Of a DNA stretch of 64,000 bases, positions 11,100 to 21,144 are shown one piece after another. The notes under the pieces were generated by a model, which did not search any database, was not told the DNA's origin, and saw only the letters and a list, made by a program, of their open reading frames with translations. Origin of the DNA: Saccharina japonica (taxonomy: Eukaryota > Sar > Phaeophyceae > Laminariales > Laminariaceae). Within the stretch, counting starts at the first letter, position 1. Each line of letters starts with the position of its first letter. The translations under genes were made by a program, and so were the position numbers. Location of the stretch: NCBI GenBank assembly GCA_008828725.1, contig MEHQ01004504.1, positions 372,001 to 436,000 of the forward strand, written 5' to 3'.

Positions 11100-11250
11100 T
11101 ATTGGTTGAAGTTGGATTAAGCAAGGAGTTATAGGGAGGGGATTGAAAAAAGTCTATGGGACTATACGTGCAGACATTGAATATCAGGGGATTTAGAGAT
11201 TTAATTTATATGTCGTGACAGCACCCAGTAACTACGTCACTGGGGATATT
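11100..11250 (+). repeat. Dispersed repeat Y, copy 1
   Basis: Matches 31,690-31,850 in the same orientation. Shared phrases in order are GGGAGGGGATT, CAGGGGATTT, and ACAG(C/A)(A/G)CCCAGTAACTA followed by GTCACTGGGGA or GTCACTGGGAA. At both loci repeat Y lies just upstream of a copy of repeat X. Confidence 0.65.
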
Positions 11251-11274
11251 GCTGGTAGCTACTTGATCACAGCC

Positions 11275-11400
11275 GTCAATACTCGTAGTAGTTTTCATGC
11301 GGGTAACTGCACTGCACAGCTTTTTCAGTGGCCTAGTCTTCTGAAGCAAAAGGGGGTATTCGCGTATTCGTAACTTGTACGACGTACCACTACTCGTACT
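11275..11400 (-). repeat. Dispersed repeat X, partial inverted copy
   Basis: Read on the minus strand it contains GCGAATACCCCCTTTTGCTTCA, then CCACTG and GCTGTGCA. These match the left-centre parts of the copies at 4,815 and 32,085. Similarity fades on both sides. From 11,400 to 11,990 I see no gene. Confidence 0.55.
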
Positions 11401-11989
11401 ACAAGGTATCGGAAGTCAACGTCAGCGTGATCGTAAATATAACGTACATTAAAAACGTTCATGGTTATCTAGTTGTCCCTTACATTTATGATCGAAATGT
11501 TCTCAACTTTTGTGGTCAATATGAGTGCATGCGGCGTCTATGACAGCACGGCGGCGACAACAATGCCAGGTACATCGTAGCAGATAGGAGTATACGAAAC
11601 GCTTCCTGTGTTGTACGATTGAGCCGAGCGCGTGGGATGTCACAGTTGTCGTAGCTGGTACGTACATATGTACGACAAACATCAATCCGCGGCATATCTA
11701 TCTGCCTGAGGTGTGCGCATCTGCGCATCCTACATATATACCACCTGGTACCCACGCAGCCTGGTACTGCTGTACCAAACATTGTTTGTATGCAGGGATG
11801 CCGTCTTTTTGCGGCGTGTTGCATAATAGGCAGCACCGACGAACCTGCTGGAGTTCGCTTTCGCATGACCCTTGTTTGCGCCGCACGGGTCTTCCCCACC
11901 CGTCAGCGTTGCACGTGGCCAAACGTGTGGTCATGATGTCGTACAGCGTTGACCGAGAACATCAACTCTTGCTTTAGATAGTGATTAAT

Positions 11990-12240
11990 GATGATGAGGC
12001 GCGACCTCAGTACCTTCAGTAGTCAAATCTGCGATACATAATGCTGGGCGAGTACTGGTTGTGCTGAACCAACACGAACGGACATCTACGTATCCGGGCG
12101 CTTTGGGTTCTTGCTTTTGTAACCGAATATGGTCAGTATACAGCAGCAGTAACCGTGGCGTCAGCAGCAGCAACAGGAGCAGAATAGCAAGAAACAACAG
12201 CAGAATTCTCAATCACGAGGCCGGGATCAGCGTCGGTGTC
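11990..12240 (-). repeat. Dispersed repeat W, copy 2
   Basis: Reverse complement of 2,645-2,892. The GAGGCGCGACCTCAG start, the CTGAACCAACACGAACG phrase and the CAG-rich core are all kept. Confidence 0.7.
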
Positions 12241-12299
12241 TGCTCTGCTTGTCACGTACTCGATTTGTGTTTTGCTCCTGGGTCCTTAACGCGATATTC

Positions 12300-14830
12300 G
12301 GTAAAACTAATTTGAAAATGAACAACCCGCACCCGATAAGTGTCCAACATATCTTCTCGTAGCAGGCCCCACAACTACTGCTATTGTACGGCATCTACAG
12401 CAGAGCTTCTCCGCCCCCTCGTCAGTAGAACGGCGGGCTTGACAATACCGCCTGCAGCATGTCATGGGGACACGGCCCGAATATTGCTGTGACCAAACAT
12501 ACTCGTAGAGTTGGGTTTCGTTCGGTAGAACTAAAATAACAAAAAGTGTATGTATGATATTTTACGTTCCGATTTGGTTTTTAGACATGGTCCATCCATA
12601 CCTCTATAGACACACGTTGCGGCGCCTGACTCAGCCAAGCCTGAATGACTCACACCCAAACCTGCGCGAGATGGGTCAGTTTTAGTATGTGTGCGTGCGC
12701 CAAGCCCGTCGGGGCTGGAATTGGTGCGGTGTGCGTTGCGCGCAGCGGACAAAAGTGGGCGAACACATTGTCGAACAATGCACACACGGCAACGGAAACA
12801 CTAAACAAAATCAACCTAGGCGCTCGTACAACTCGTTATGAAGATGCCTTTGTGGCGCGCTTCGCGCTCGCGCGCCTCAGTATTAACCCTGGTTAGTTAC
12901 CAGATGTTACTAAGGCACATATCGCGTGGGCATTTCCCAACCTTTTGCGCGGGCTGTTTGCCGTGCGAGTATTGCTCTGGTGCTTGCTTGCGAGCGTGCT
13001 ATACAACTCCTTGCAGTCTAGTTACAGGTGTACCCCCCAACATAGCAGCGCCGAGGTGCTTCGCATGACCAATGCTATGCTCGTTATTTGTGTTCCTCTC
13101 CTGTTTCGACAGTAAAGCTGCCGCTACGAATTCCTGCAGCAGGATATTTTCGATCTGTCGTCAACTTGTGTGCAATCACGGCAGCGCTATGGCCGGTGCG
13201 GTAGCTTCAAGCGTCTCGAAGGGGTCCTTATTGTTTTGGAACTGCAAACGTACAGAAACTCGCATTCGCTTTTAGTCACGTCCCAATCGAGTGTTTGATG
13301 TTTTGGTCGTCAGACTCCTAGTGTCGAACGACAAGCGTGGCAAGTCATTCAGTAAGTCAGCACGGCATCATGGCCCTAATACATGATGGATGGCGCTCCA
13401 AAAAGAACGGAGCGGGTGAGAGCTCGGTGTCCACCTCGAGATATCTCAAGCTCCACCTGCCCGTCCCCCCGTGGTCAACGCCGAGCTCTGTACCAACATC
13501 GTTCGATATTTGCTCTTTCATGAACATGCAGCGCTCATTTTTTGGCATGCCTGTATTGATCGGCATCAAACGATATGTTCGTTCAAGTACACTATTGTGT
13601 ATTGCAGAAGGAACAACGCACCCGAGTAACTGCCGTATAACACGCAACATAGCTGCTTGTTAAAGGCGAGTTTGCTCGAAAACACTGCGGGGGGGGGGGG
13701 GTGCGCACGTCGTACGGCACTGTCTTTGAAAAATTTCCTTTATATGTTATCTTAGACACATCGCTCGCACTTTGCACCCTAAGCTTGTTCTCGATAAAAC
13801 GAGCTTGGAACTTCACCCGAGGCTGTGTGCTATCTTGTGTGGTATACCGCATTGATGGCCCAACAAAATCAACACTGAGAGGACGCTGGCACTCGTCCCA
13901 TTCTGTGGGCGCTGGATGGGTTGCAGTCGGTCTGTTACAGGTGTCACACAGTTGTGGTGTAAACCGAACGGTATTTCTATTTTCTGATTGCAAATATGAC
14001 AACACTACTGTACATTAAGATTAATTCATATATATTTATATGCCATACTCATGCTGGAAAGGAATTTGGATGTGTCCACATGAGCTTTAGCCCCGAGTTT
14101 GTTTTTCACCAGCGTGCCATAGGTCGGCGTTCGTACGCAACTCGCCAGCGCACTCATCAGGGGAAGCGTACATTTCGTTGGTGTATTTATTTGTAGCGAG
14201 TTTGAGTTTCGAATTTTCACCGCGCCAATCAGATCGAGACCCCTTTCGAGTGGCCTGGTGCGTCAGACGTCGGGCATACGCCGCCCGCCCGCACACAAGC
14301 TGACGGCAGTTACTATTGCCTTGCTTGCGCGTATTCCTAGCGGCAGTTCTACTGTCGGTTTCTATGGTAGTAGCTAGTACGGTTTCGATAATGTTTGTGC
14401 ACGTAAGTGCAATTTGAGGACATTGTCAATTGCGCGCGTGCTCGTTGCGGTGCGCCCCGGGGGAGTTGCGTTCCACTTTTATAATAATGTGTCTATCATA
14501 TGGCGGAATAGTATCGGCCAGTATCATTGCAATGTATTCAGACGTCAGTACTGGATGTGCTGGTTCAATCTTACTGTCGGTTTGGGTTTTATACTGCCAT
14601 TGTTGGCCTTATCTGTACCAGGTATTCTATAGGTAATACAGCGAATAATGGGCTATGTGCAATTATTATTTTGGAGCTTCGTTATGGCAAGTATTGGGCT
14701 ATATATTTTGTATCTTGGAGGTTGGTTACTGCGAGAACTCGGCTATACTTGGTATTTTCGAAGTTTGATACTGTGAGTGCTGCGAGTCTACGAACATTCT
14801 GGTGGTGCCCCTACAACACTATTTACTGAG
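12300..14830. other. Gene-poor stretch with unassigned frames
   Basis: There is no repeat family and no recognisable protein. On the minus strand, frames of 137 codons (13,592-14,005) and 97 codons (13,357-13,650) lie end to end and overlap. They have mixed composition and could be remnants of one decayed gene, but I recognise no domain. A 13-G run lies near 13,687-13,700. From 14,830 the sequence merges into a tandem duplication rich in TACTG(C/T)GAGTGCTG phrases. Confidence 0.4.
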
Positions 14831-15370
14831 TTAGTTCAGTATAATGATCTACGCACTGCTGTAACGCTGATTCCTGCATTCGAGTCTAGCCTGCCAGTCA
14901 GTGTGATTGTTGGCCTACTTTCCTTACTTACCCATCACATTGGCTGGTAAACGATGGATGAAAGGTCGCCTAGTATTGTCGATGATCAATACTGTGAGTG
15001 GTGGGCTGAACGCCCTCTTTGAAAGGCTTTATACTGCGAGTGCTGCGATACACGCAGGTTTTTCGAAATTGTTTTGTTAATATTAGGCTGGGTTACTGGG
15101 TTAGCTTAGTATAATGATCTACGCACTGCTGTAACGCTGGTTTCTGCATTCGAGTCTAGCCTGCAAGTCAGTGTGGTTGTTGGCCTACTTTCCTTACTTA
15201 CCTATTACATTGGCTGGTACACGACAGATGAAAGGTCGCCTCTTATTGTCGATGATCAAGACTGTGAGTGGTGGGCTAAACGCCTTCTTTTATAGGCTTA
15301 ACACTGCGAGTGCTGGGATACACGCAGGTTTTTTCGAAATTGTTTTGTTAATATTGTGCTGGTATAGTGA
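14830..15370 (+). repeat. Two-copy 270-bp tandem duplication
   Basis: AGTATAATGATCTACGCACT starts at 14,838 and again at 15,108, a period of 270 bp. The copies are about 90% alike by eye through CGCAGGTTTTTCGAAATTG. Although 270 is a multiple of three, the frames carry stops, so it is probably non-coding. From 15,370 to 15,900 there is no supportable gene; a 185-codon minus-strand frame there overlaps the EsV-1-7 flank and looks spurious. Confidence 0.85.
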
Positions 15371-15900
15371 GTACCCTGGTAGTTTTCAGGTTGTTGATAC
15401 TGCGAATACTTGACCCTACTCAGTATTTGGAAAGCCGTGATACTGCGAGTACTGCGAGCCTAAGATTATAGTTGGTACTTACGCAGTATACTGTACAATC
15501 TATGGTTATAGAGCCTTGCCTAGAGTACCGAAGAAAGCCCTGATGCTTTACTCTTTTGCTTCTTGCGAACAAAAACACGTTTTTCGCGATGATGGAGGCA
15601 AGACGAACAAAAATGTCAGCATCACTCCGCATCGGTAGGTATTTACGGGTGATCGGTGTTCAACCAAACTGATCGCGCTGTGATTTAAAATAGTGCGACC
15701 TTGAAACGAGGTCTGCCGTCGGTTGTGCAGGGGGTGCGTTTTTTTTTCCGCGCGTTGTCGCGTGGACAAACTGGCAAGAGCAATTGTTATGACCAACAAC
15801 GACAACGACAACAACAGCAATCGCATAAAAGGCGAGAACAACCAAACAGCGCCATGTTTGACGTAAACTATGACATTAATAGTGTATCTGACCCATACGT

Positions 15901-16010
15901 CCGTTGTAACTGCCGGTTCCACACATTTACGACAGGTGTGCCTGGTTCTATGGATAGATACGCGGCTCTGTTCCCGTCCACCGACTGAACCGCTGGAGGA
16001 GTGTTTTTGG
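15901..16010 (+). promoter_or_regulatory. Upstream block shared by two EsV-1-7 loci, copy 1
   Basis: Aligns with 35,828-35,940, which lies at the same place in front of the EsV-1-7 pseudogene. Shared phrases in order are CGTTG, TGCCGGTTCC, GTGTGCC, AGATACGC and GCTGGAGGA. It may be promoter or 5' UTR carried along in duplication. The conservation is seen; the regulatory role is inferred. Confidence 0.5.
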
Positions 16011-16142
16011 AGGCGCCTAGCCAGGTAGTACTCCCCGGGGGCGAATACAGGTCGACTCTGCCAGAAGTGCGAACGCACGCGGTTTTCAAATTTCGCCAGA
16101 AACAAGCCTGCGCTTTACTGCAAACAGCAATCGGAGGACGGC

Positions 16143-17477
16143 ATGTCGGGAACGCCGTGTTCTATTGATTCCTGTACCATGGCAGCGTCCTTCAATTTCG
16201 ACGGCTTGAAGAGGGCATACTGCAGGCAGCACGCAGAGGACGGCATGGTGAACGTCACCAGGAGAAGGCAGTGTTTGCACGAATCCTGCATAAAGCTACC
16301 GAGATATAACTTGGAGGGCATTAAGCCAGCGGTGTATTGCAAGCAGCATGCTGAGGACGGCATGATAGACGTCTGGAACATGCGGTGTTTGCATGACTCC
16401 TGCACTGTTGGACCGTCCTTCAACTTTGAAGGCTTGAAGAGGGCGTACTGCAAGCAGCACGCTGTGAACGGCATGGTGGACGTCTGCGGCAAGCGGTGTC
16501 TGCATGGCTCCTGCACGACGTCACCGAGGTTTAATTTCGAGGGCAGTAAAGCGTCAGTGTATTGCAAGAAACACGCGAAGGGTGGCATGGTAAACGTCAG
16601 GAAAAGGCCGTGTTTGCATCAACCCTGTATGAAGACACCGGTATATAACTTTGCGGGCAGTAAGCCGGCGGTGTATTGCAAGCAGCATTCGGAGGACGGT
16701 ATGGTGGACATCTGCCACAAGCGATGTTTGCATGACTCCTGCACGAGCTTGCCAAGATACAATTTCGACGGCAGTAAACCGGCGGTGTACTGCAAACAGC
16801 ATTGTGAGGACGGCATGGTGAACGTTTTTAGCGGGCGATGCTTGCACGACTCGTGCACAAGGTCACGGTCCTTCAATTTCGAGGGCTTGAAGCAAGCGTA
16901 CTGCAAGCAGCATGCTGAGAACGGCATGGTGGACGTCTGCCACAAACGGCGTTCACTTGACTCCAGCTCGACGGAACCGAGCTTCTCTTCCGCGGGTAGG
17001 AATCAGGCATACTGCAAGCTTGACGCCCAGGATGGATTGGTTGACGATGGTGCCAAGCGTTCTAGGCGTTCGACGAATGACTTTTGCATTGTTGGTGGGG
17101 CTGCCGAGCGTGTACCAGCCGACGGTGGACCAATCGACGGTGTCCCCATCGCACGGGTCCAGCTAAAGAAGGAGCCATTTGAAGACCCTGTTACGAGTGT
17201 CAGCATTGGAGATGTGTGTGTCGCGGCTGGTTGCCTAAAACGACAAAGACGGGGAATGGACGGGAAGCAGCTAAGCTACTGCCCCGATCATGCCCTCCTC
17301 GAGGGTTCACTGGTCGCGCACAATGATCCGGTGGAGTTGCCTCTTGCGACGAGAACTTCCCGTTCCACGTCTTCGCTTGGCTTGAAGAAGGACGGTGACG
17401 ACGGCAGTGGCGGTGGCAGCGGCGGTGGCGGAACTGCCGCGAAACGGACTCGTCACCGGCTCTACCGCAGACCTTAA
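16143..17477 (+). CDS. EsV-1-7 repeat protein (Cys/His zinc-binding-type repeats)
   Basis: The 444-residue frame has seven canonical EsV-1-7 repeats (C-x4-C-x15/16-C-x2-H plus about 12 residues) at roughly 6-43, 44-81, 82-118, 119-156, 157-194, 195-232 and 233-269. A degenerate eighth follows at 270-306 with its first two Cys replaced by Ser. The tail has a linker with VQLKKEPFEDP (about 339-349), a lone divergent C-x4-C-x15-C-x2-H unit at 359-383, a Gly/Ser-rich run and a basic end (AKRTRHRLYRRP). Repeats have the core (F/Y)NFEG-x-K. In this family the Cys/His set is thought to bind metal, and Ectocarpus IMM acts in development; the target here is unknown. Coding similarity extends upstream to about 16,050 as an extra repeat with C-x2-C spacing (RLCQKC). 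No in-frame Met lies between it and the TAG at 16,026, and the paralogue near 36 kb has ATG at that spot, so the original start may be lost or lie in an upstream exon. 16,143 is the first Met available. Confidence 0.85.
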   Translation: MSGTPCSIDSCTMAASFNFDGLKRAYCRQHAEDGMVNVTRRRQCLHESCIKLPRYNLEGIKPAVYCKQHAEDGMIDVWNMRCLHDSCTVGPSFNFEGLKRAYCKQHAVNGMVDVCGKRCLHGSCTTSPRFNFEGSKASVYCKKHAKGGMVNVRKRPCLHQPCMKTPVYNFAGSKPAVYCKQHSEDGMVDICHKRCLHDSCTSLPRYNFDGSKPAVYCKQHCEDGMVNVFSGRCLHDSCTRSRSFNFEGLKQAYCKQHAENGMVDVCHKRRSLDSSSTEPSFSSAGRNQAYCKLDAQDGLVDDGAKRSRRSTNDFCIVGGAAERVPADGGPIDGVPIARVQLKKEPFEDPVTSVSIGDVCVAAGCLKRQRRGMDGKQLSYCPDHALLEGSLVAHNDPVELPLATRTSRSTSSLGLKKDGDDGSGGGSGGGGTAAKRTRHRLYRRP

Positions 17478-17693
17478 CCTCTCTAGCGTGGAGGAGCATC
17501 GACCCAACGGCGTCGTTTCAAAAGACTGAGACGGGGCTAGGCAGGGACTGCAGGTACACACGAGGGCTTTGGTTTAGTGATGTTCGTTGGTGGTGGATGT
17601 CTGGGTTTGTTTCTTGGTGTTGGGTTGGGTTTAAGGTTGAGGTGCAACGTGCTGAACATAAGAGTTAATTGATAGATCGATGTCTTTCGCGGC

Positions 17694-18444
17694 ACCAGGT
17701 TTTTTCTACGCGCTTGTACCACCGAGGTATAACCTGGAGGGAAGCAAGTCGGGAGTGTACTGGAAGCAACACCCTGAAGACGGCATAGTAGACGTCGGCA
17801 GCAGGCGATGCTTACACGACGCGTGCACGAAGCAACCGTGCGTTTCTCTCGAGGGCAACAAAGCGGCGCACTGCAAGAAACATGCTGAGGGTGGTACGGT
17901 AAATGTCCAGATTCCGTGGTGTTCATGCAGGACGAGACCGATCGTCAATTTCATCGGCAGAAAGCGGGCGTACTGCAAGCTTCACGCTGACGATGGAATG
18001 GTAGACGCACTTGCCAGGCGTTCCAGCCGTTCGCCGAATGACGCGTCCATGTTTGTTGAGGCTCCTCGGCGTGCACCGGCCGCCAACTGTACACCAACCG
18101 ACGGTATGCCCACCGTACGCGTCCAGCTAAAGAAGGAGATCTCGGCTGATCCGGTGACAAGCATGGGCGTTTTGAGAGTTGTGTGACACGGCGGATTGCC
18201 TGAAATAATCGCGGCGGGGAACCCGCTGGCAAGCAGCCCATCCACTGCGCCTTTACCATGCTCACCTCAACCGTTCACGCGTAGTGCATGCATGATCCTG
18301 TTGAGATGTCTCTCACCAAGAATAGATCCAGTTTCCCCATATTTATTTTGGTCGGAATGGTACCTTCACGGCAGCGGCGACGGCGGCGGAACTGCAACGA
18401 AACAGACTTGTCGCCGCCTATGCCGTAGATCTTTACCTCCTTAG
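17694..18444 (+). pseudogene. Truncated tandem copy of the EsV-1-7 gene
   Basis: The sequence begins abruptly inside a repeat (PPRYNLEGSK) just after 3'-flank-like sequence. It lacks the first half of the protein. Recognisable are a half repeat with Cys replaced by Trp (VYWKQH), one C-x4-C repeat with CLHDACTKQP, a damaged repeat (CSCRTRP), then the linker with VRVQLKKEIS. The frame then breaks: GVLRVV and a stop at 18,186, whereas the continuation (ESCDTADCLK, stop) is in another frame. Further on, the basic tail (GTATKQTCRRLCRR) is visible at 18,375-18,430. The 3' flank matches that of the gene upstream. The phrase CCAGGTT-x-x-TTCTAC(G/A)CGCTTGT at 17,697 recurs at 18,643, so the duplication unit is about 946 bp. 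It is dead as a protein gene by inspection. Confidence 0.8.
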
Positions 18445-18699
18445 CGAGGAAGCACCCACCCAACGATGATGTTTGAAATGGCTGAAACGGAGCTAGGTAG
18501 AGAATGGAAGTGGATGGAAGGGCTCTGACCTCGTGCTTCTCGTTGTTGGGTTATGTCCGGGCTCGTGGTTCAGTTCGGCTCAGGGTTGGGGCCAACCTTG
18601 TTGTTCAATAGCAAATGATACATGTATGTGTTTGTGGGAGCCAGGTTAGTTCTACACGCTTGTGCGACAGCCTCATCTTGGAGATGGCTTAAACGTCTT

Positions 18700-19489
18700 G
18701 GTTTAGGCTATTTGGACGGTTCGATTTGCCTCAATTCATGAGACCACGAAGCCCACTCGATCCGTGGTTCCGTAGCTGGTCGAGGTGCAGGCGATACAGG
18801 ACACCACCGTCCGTGTTCAGACGCAAGCGGGGGCGGAAGAACCTCGGCGAATGCGGCACGGACCACATGGCGCGCCCTGAATGCTTGGTTAGGAATCCTA
18901 TATTTGGCAGTGGTGTCCATACTGCAACGCAAGGGGCTGTTGCGACATGTTCAGCGAAGCGTACGAAGACCTACACCGCCCCGCGCTCCCACGACCCAGT
19001 TGACGTATAATCACACTTCCAATTAGGTTAAGGTTGCTGTGCCTAGGTTCCAAAAGGGATACGTAGTTTTTGTTGCGGAATTTTATTCGTGTCCTTTTTT
19101 TTTCCCATAACGCATGTAATTGATGTTTTGTCCGCTTATATTTCCCACGTATGAACGTGCCAAGCCGGGTCTGTGAAGCCGAAACATATTTCGTTTTTAA
19201 TGTCGGTTGGTCTGCCCCTTCGATTCGGCTAGCCCGGAACCCACGCATCTCCTTGTTTGATCAACCAGGTGCGCGGGTTCTCGGCGCATTGCCTTGCTCA
19301 CGCAGAGCGGTGGGTGGAGTCAAGATACCATGAGGCAGTTGAGGTATACGATGGAGAATGTATATATTATCAAGTCCAGCTCCACCAGGGAGAACCCAGA
19401 AGGACTCCAACGCGAACCTACTGTCCAGAGAGCAAGGGGGCCTGGCCCCAGTGCACTCCTTTATAATTCCATATCAATTACATCGCCAC
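18700..19489. other. No recognisable gene
   Basis: Downstream of the tandem EsV-1-7 copies. Frames of up to about 115 codons occur on both strands without family features. Nothing repeated was noted. Confidence 0.4.
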
Positions 19490-19830
19490 ACTTCTCAGTG
19501 TACCACGTCGCGCCGGCAATGCCCGTTTTCAGCATCAGCTACGTACCGCTGCCGACCCTGTCGCCGGCACCGCCGTCCCATTCACCACCGCCGCCGCCGC
19601 CGCCGATCCAGTCGCCAGCACCGCCGCTCCGGCCACCTGGCGTCCCGCTGAATCCGTCGCGGCTGGATCGGTGGCGGCGGCGGTGGCTGGACCAGCGGTG
19701 CCGGCAACTGCATCGGCGGTGGTGGCGGCGACGACGGTGGCGGCGGCGGTGGCGGCGACGCGTCGGCGGCGGCGGCAGTATGTAGCAGATGCTGAAAACC
19801 AACATTGCCGGCGCGGCGTCGTACACTGAA
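19490..19830. repeat. CCG-rich imperfect inverted repeat
   Basis: The plus strand at about 19,495-19,545 and the minus strand at about 19,835-19,785 both read GT(A/G)CGAC/CACG(C/T)CGCGCCGGCAATG followed by TTTTCAGCATC-x-GCTAC. The arms continue as CCGCC repeats that meet near 19,660. On the plus strand this translates to a Ser/Pro-rich stretch (SPAPPSHSPPPPPPP) and then an Arg/Trp-rich stretch, the signature of one sequence read on both strands. It looks like a local inverted duplication and not a genuine extensin-type gene. Confidence 0.65.
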
Positions 19831-19991
19831 CCCCTCGCGAACGCAGGCGCCGGCCAAAACACCACAGGCCCACGAGGGGCAGTCCATACCACGTCGCTGG
19901 TGTAGCAGACCACGCCTGTCCAAGACTTGACGAGCTTCACAGTGGACGAGGGGTAGTTGTAGCCGTCTTTGAGGGGAAAATACGGCACAAA

Positions 19992-20441
19992 TTAGACGTC
20001 GGATTCAGTTCTGTGGTCCACTTGCATCATTCCTTCCTGGAAAACCGATAGCACTTTCTCCAAAATGAGTTTCAGGCGGGATAAAGAGCTCCCCAAGCGA
20101 GGAGACTCATGAATATAACGGTGCACCTCTACCGTAGCATCTTCCAAAAGCGGGTATCTTGTTCCTTTTTGTCCATTTCTTGTTCGCGGGCCCGTAGTGT
20201 TGTATGAACGCGTGGCAGTGAATATGGTATGTTGCTTCGTACTTCGTGACGTCGGAACCCCTTGTATAGTAGTGAAGGCATTATGTACTGTACGGTTTGA
20301 AGTAGACAGGTAGGCGAGGCAAGGGGGCTTCATACTTGCAGCAAGCCGCAGATTCGTTCGAAGGCAGAGAAACAAACGACCTTTACGTAATTCCGTCGCA
20401 TCTCGAATACAAAACAGCACCCACAGCAACGGCGATTGCAA
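19992..20441 (-). CDS. Hypothetical ORF, 149 codons
   Basis: A single open frame of mixed composition ending in LILEKVLSVFQEGMMQV and a charged C-terminus. No domain is recognised. The frame overlaps a member of the small K hairpin repeat family at 20,095-20,140, so it may be a transposable-element remnant. Immediately downstream on the same strand another frame (19,539-19,988) runs into the CCG inverted repeat. A splice acceptor-like TTTCCCCTCAAAG lies between them, so the two could be exons of one gene, but this is weak. Confidence 0.2.
   Translation of the reverse strand: MQSPLLWVLFCIRDATELRKGRLFLCLRTNLRLAASMKPPCLAYLSTSNRTVHNAFTTIQGVPTSRSTKQHTIFTATRSYNTTGPRTRNGQKGTRYPLLEDATVEVHRYIHESPRLGSSLSRLKLILEKVLSVFQEGMMQVDHRTESDV
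20095..20140 (+). repeat. Hairpin repeat K, degenerate copy
   Basis: GAGCTCCCCAAGCGAGGAG followed after about 20 bases by GGTGCACCTCTACCGTAGCAT. The same order occurs at 34,651 and 58,898, where the hairpin is perfect. Confidence 0.55.
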
Positions 20442-21144
20442 CCAACCAGAAACCCCATGCGAAGAGATAAGCGCTACGAATTAGCTCAAGCACGCCCGAT
20501 TCTGTGAATACCACATGTGTAGAAACCTGTCATGTACTGGTTTCACAGTGAACGATGAAAAAATCACGACATATGGCAACGCTAACTGAAGGACCGATGC
20601 TTGTAAGCAACAAGCTATGAACGTGCTTTGTCGTTTGGCCTGGAGCGAACAAATGACCATATTCTACACGTTCCATTCACCTAAACCCAGCAGCCCGGGT
20701 GCGCGATGCGGCCCAGACCGTATTTGTCCACGTATCCCCGTCACGGTTCGCCAACTATAATGTGAATGGTGGCGACGCGCACCGCATGCATCTGGACCAG
20801 CTACGCAGTCACAGCGTGAGTGGTCTTCATAGTTTCGTGTATCAGTGCAAATCATGACGTTGAACCAGTGAAAACGAAGACGTTCGGTGACATCAATAAC
20901 GGTTTTGTAACACGTGGAAACTAGTGGTCTATTTTCAAGCATACTCGTAAGCCATACAGGCAGCAAGTGCTATCGACCCCCCTCCCTAATCCGAGGCACG
21001 AAAGTAAACGTCCTCGACAAAACGTAAACGCCAAACGAGAATCCTTCTCGTGTACGACAATGATTATATAGTGAACTCCAAACCAATATGTACGAACGCC
21101 ATCTCCTGGTGGCTGTTCCTCCGCTACCGAGCTAACGATCTTCG

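Noticed and set aside
15548..16105. 185-codon minus-strand frame
   Set aside because: It is antisense to the EsV-1-7 upstream block and first repeat, so it is a shadow of that sequence.
19294..19785. Extensin-like Pro-rich protein
   Set aside because: The Pro-rich part lies in one arm of a GC-rich inverted repeat; the other arm gives Arg/Trp runs in the same frame.
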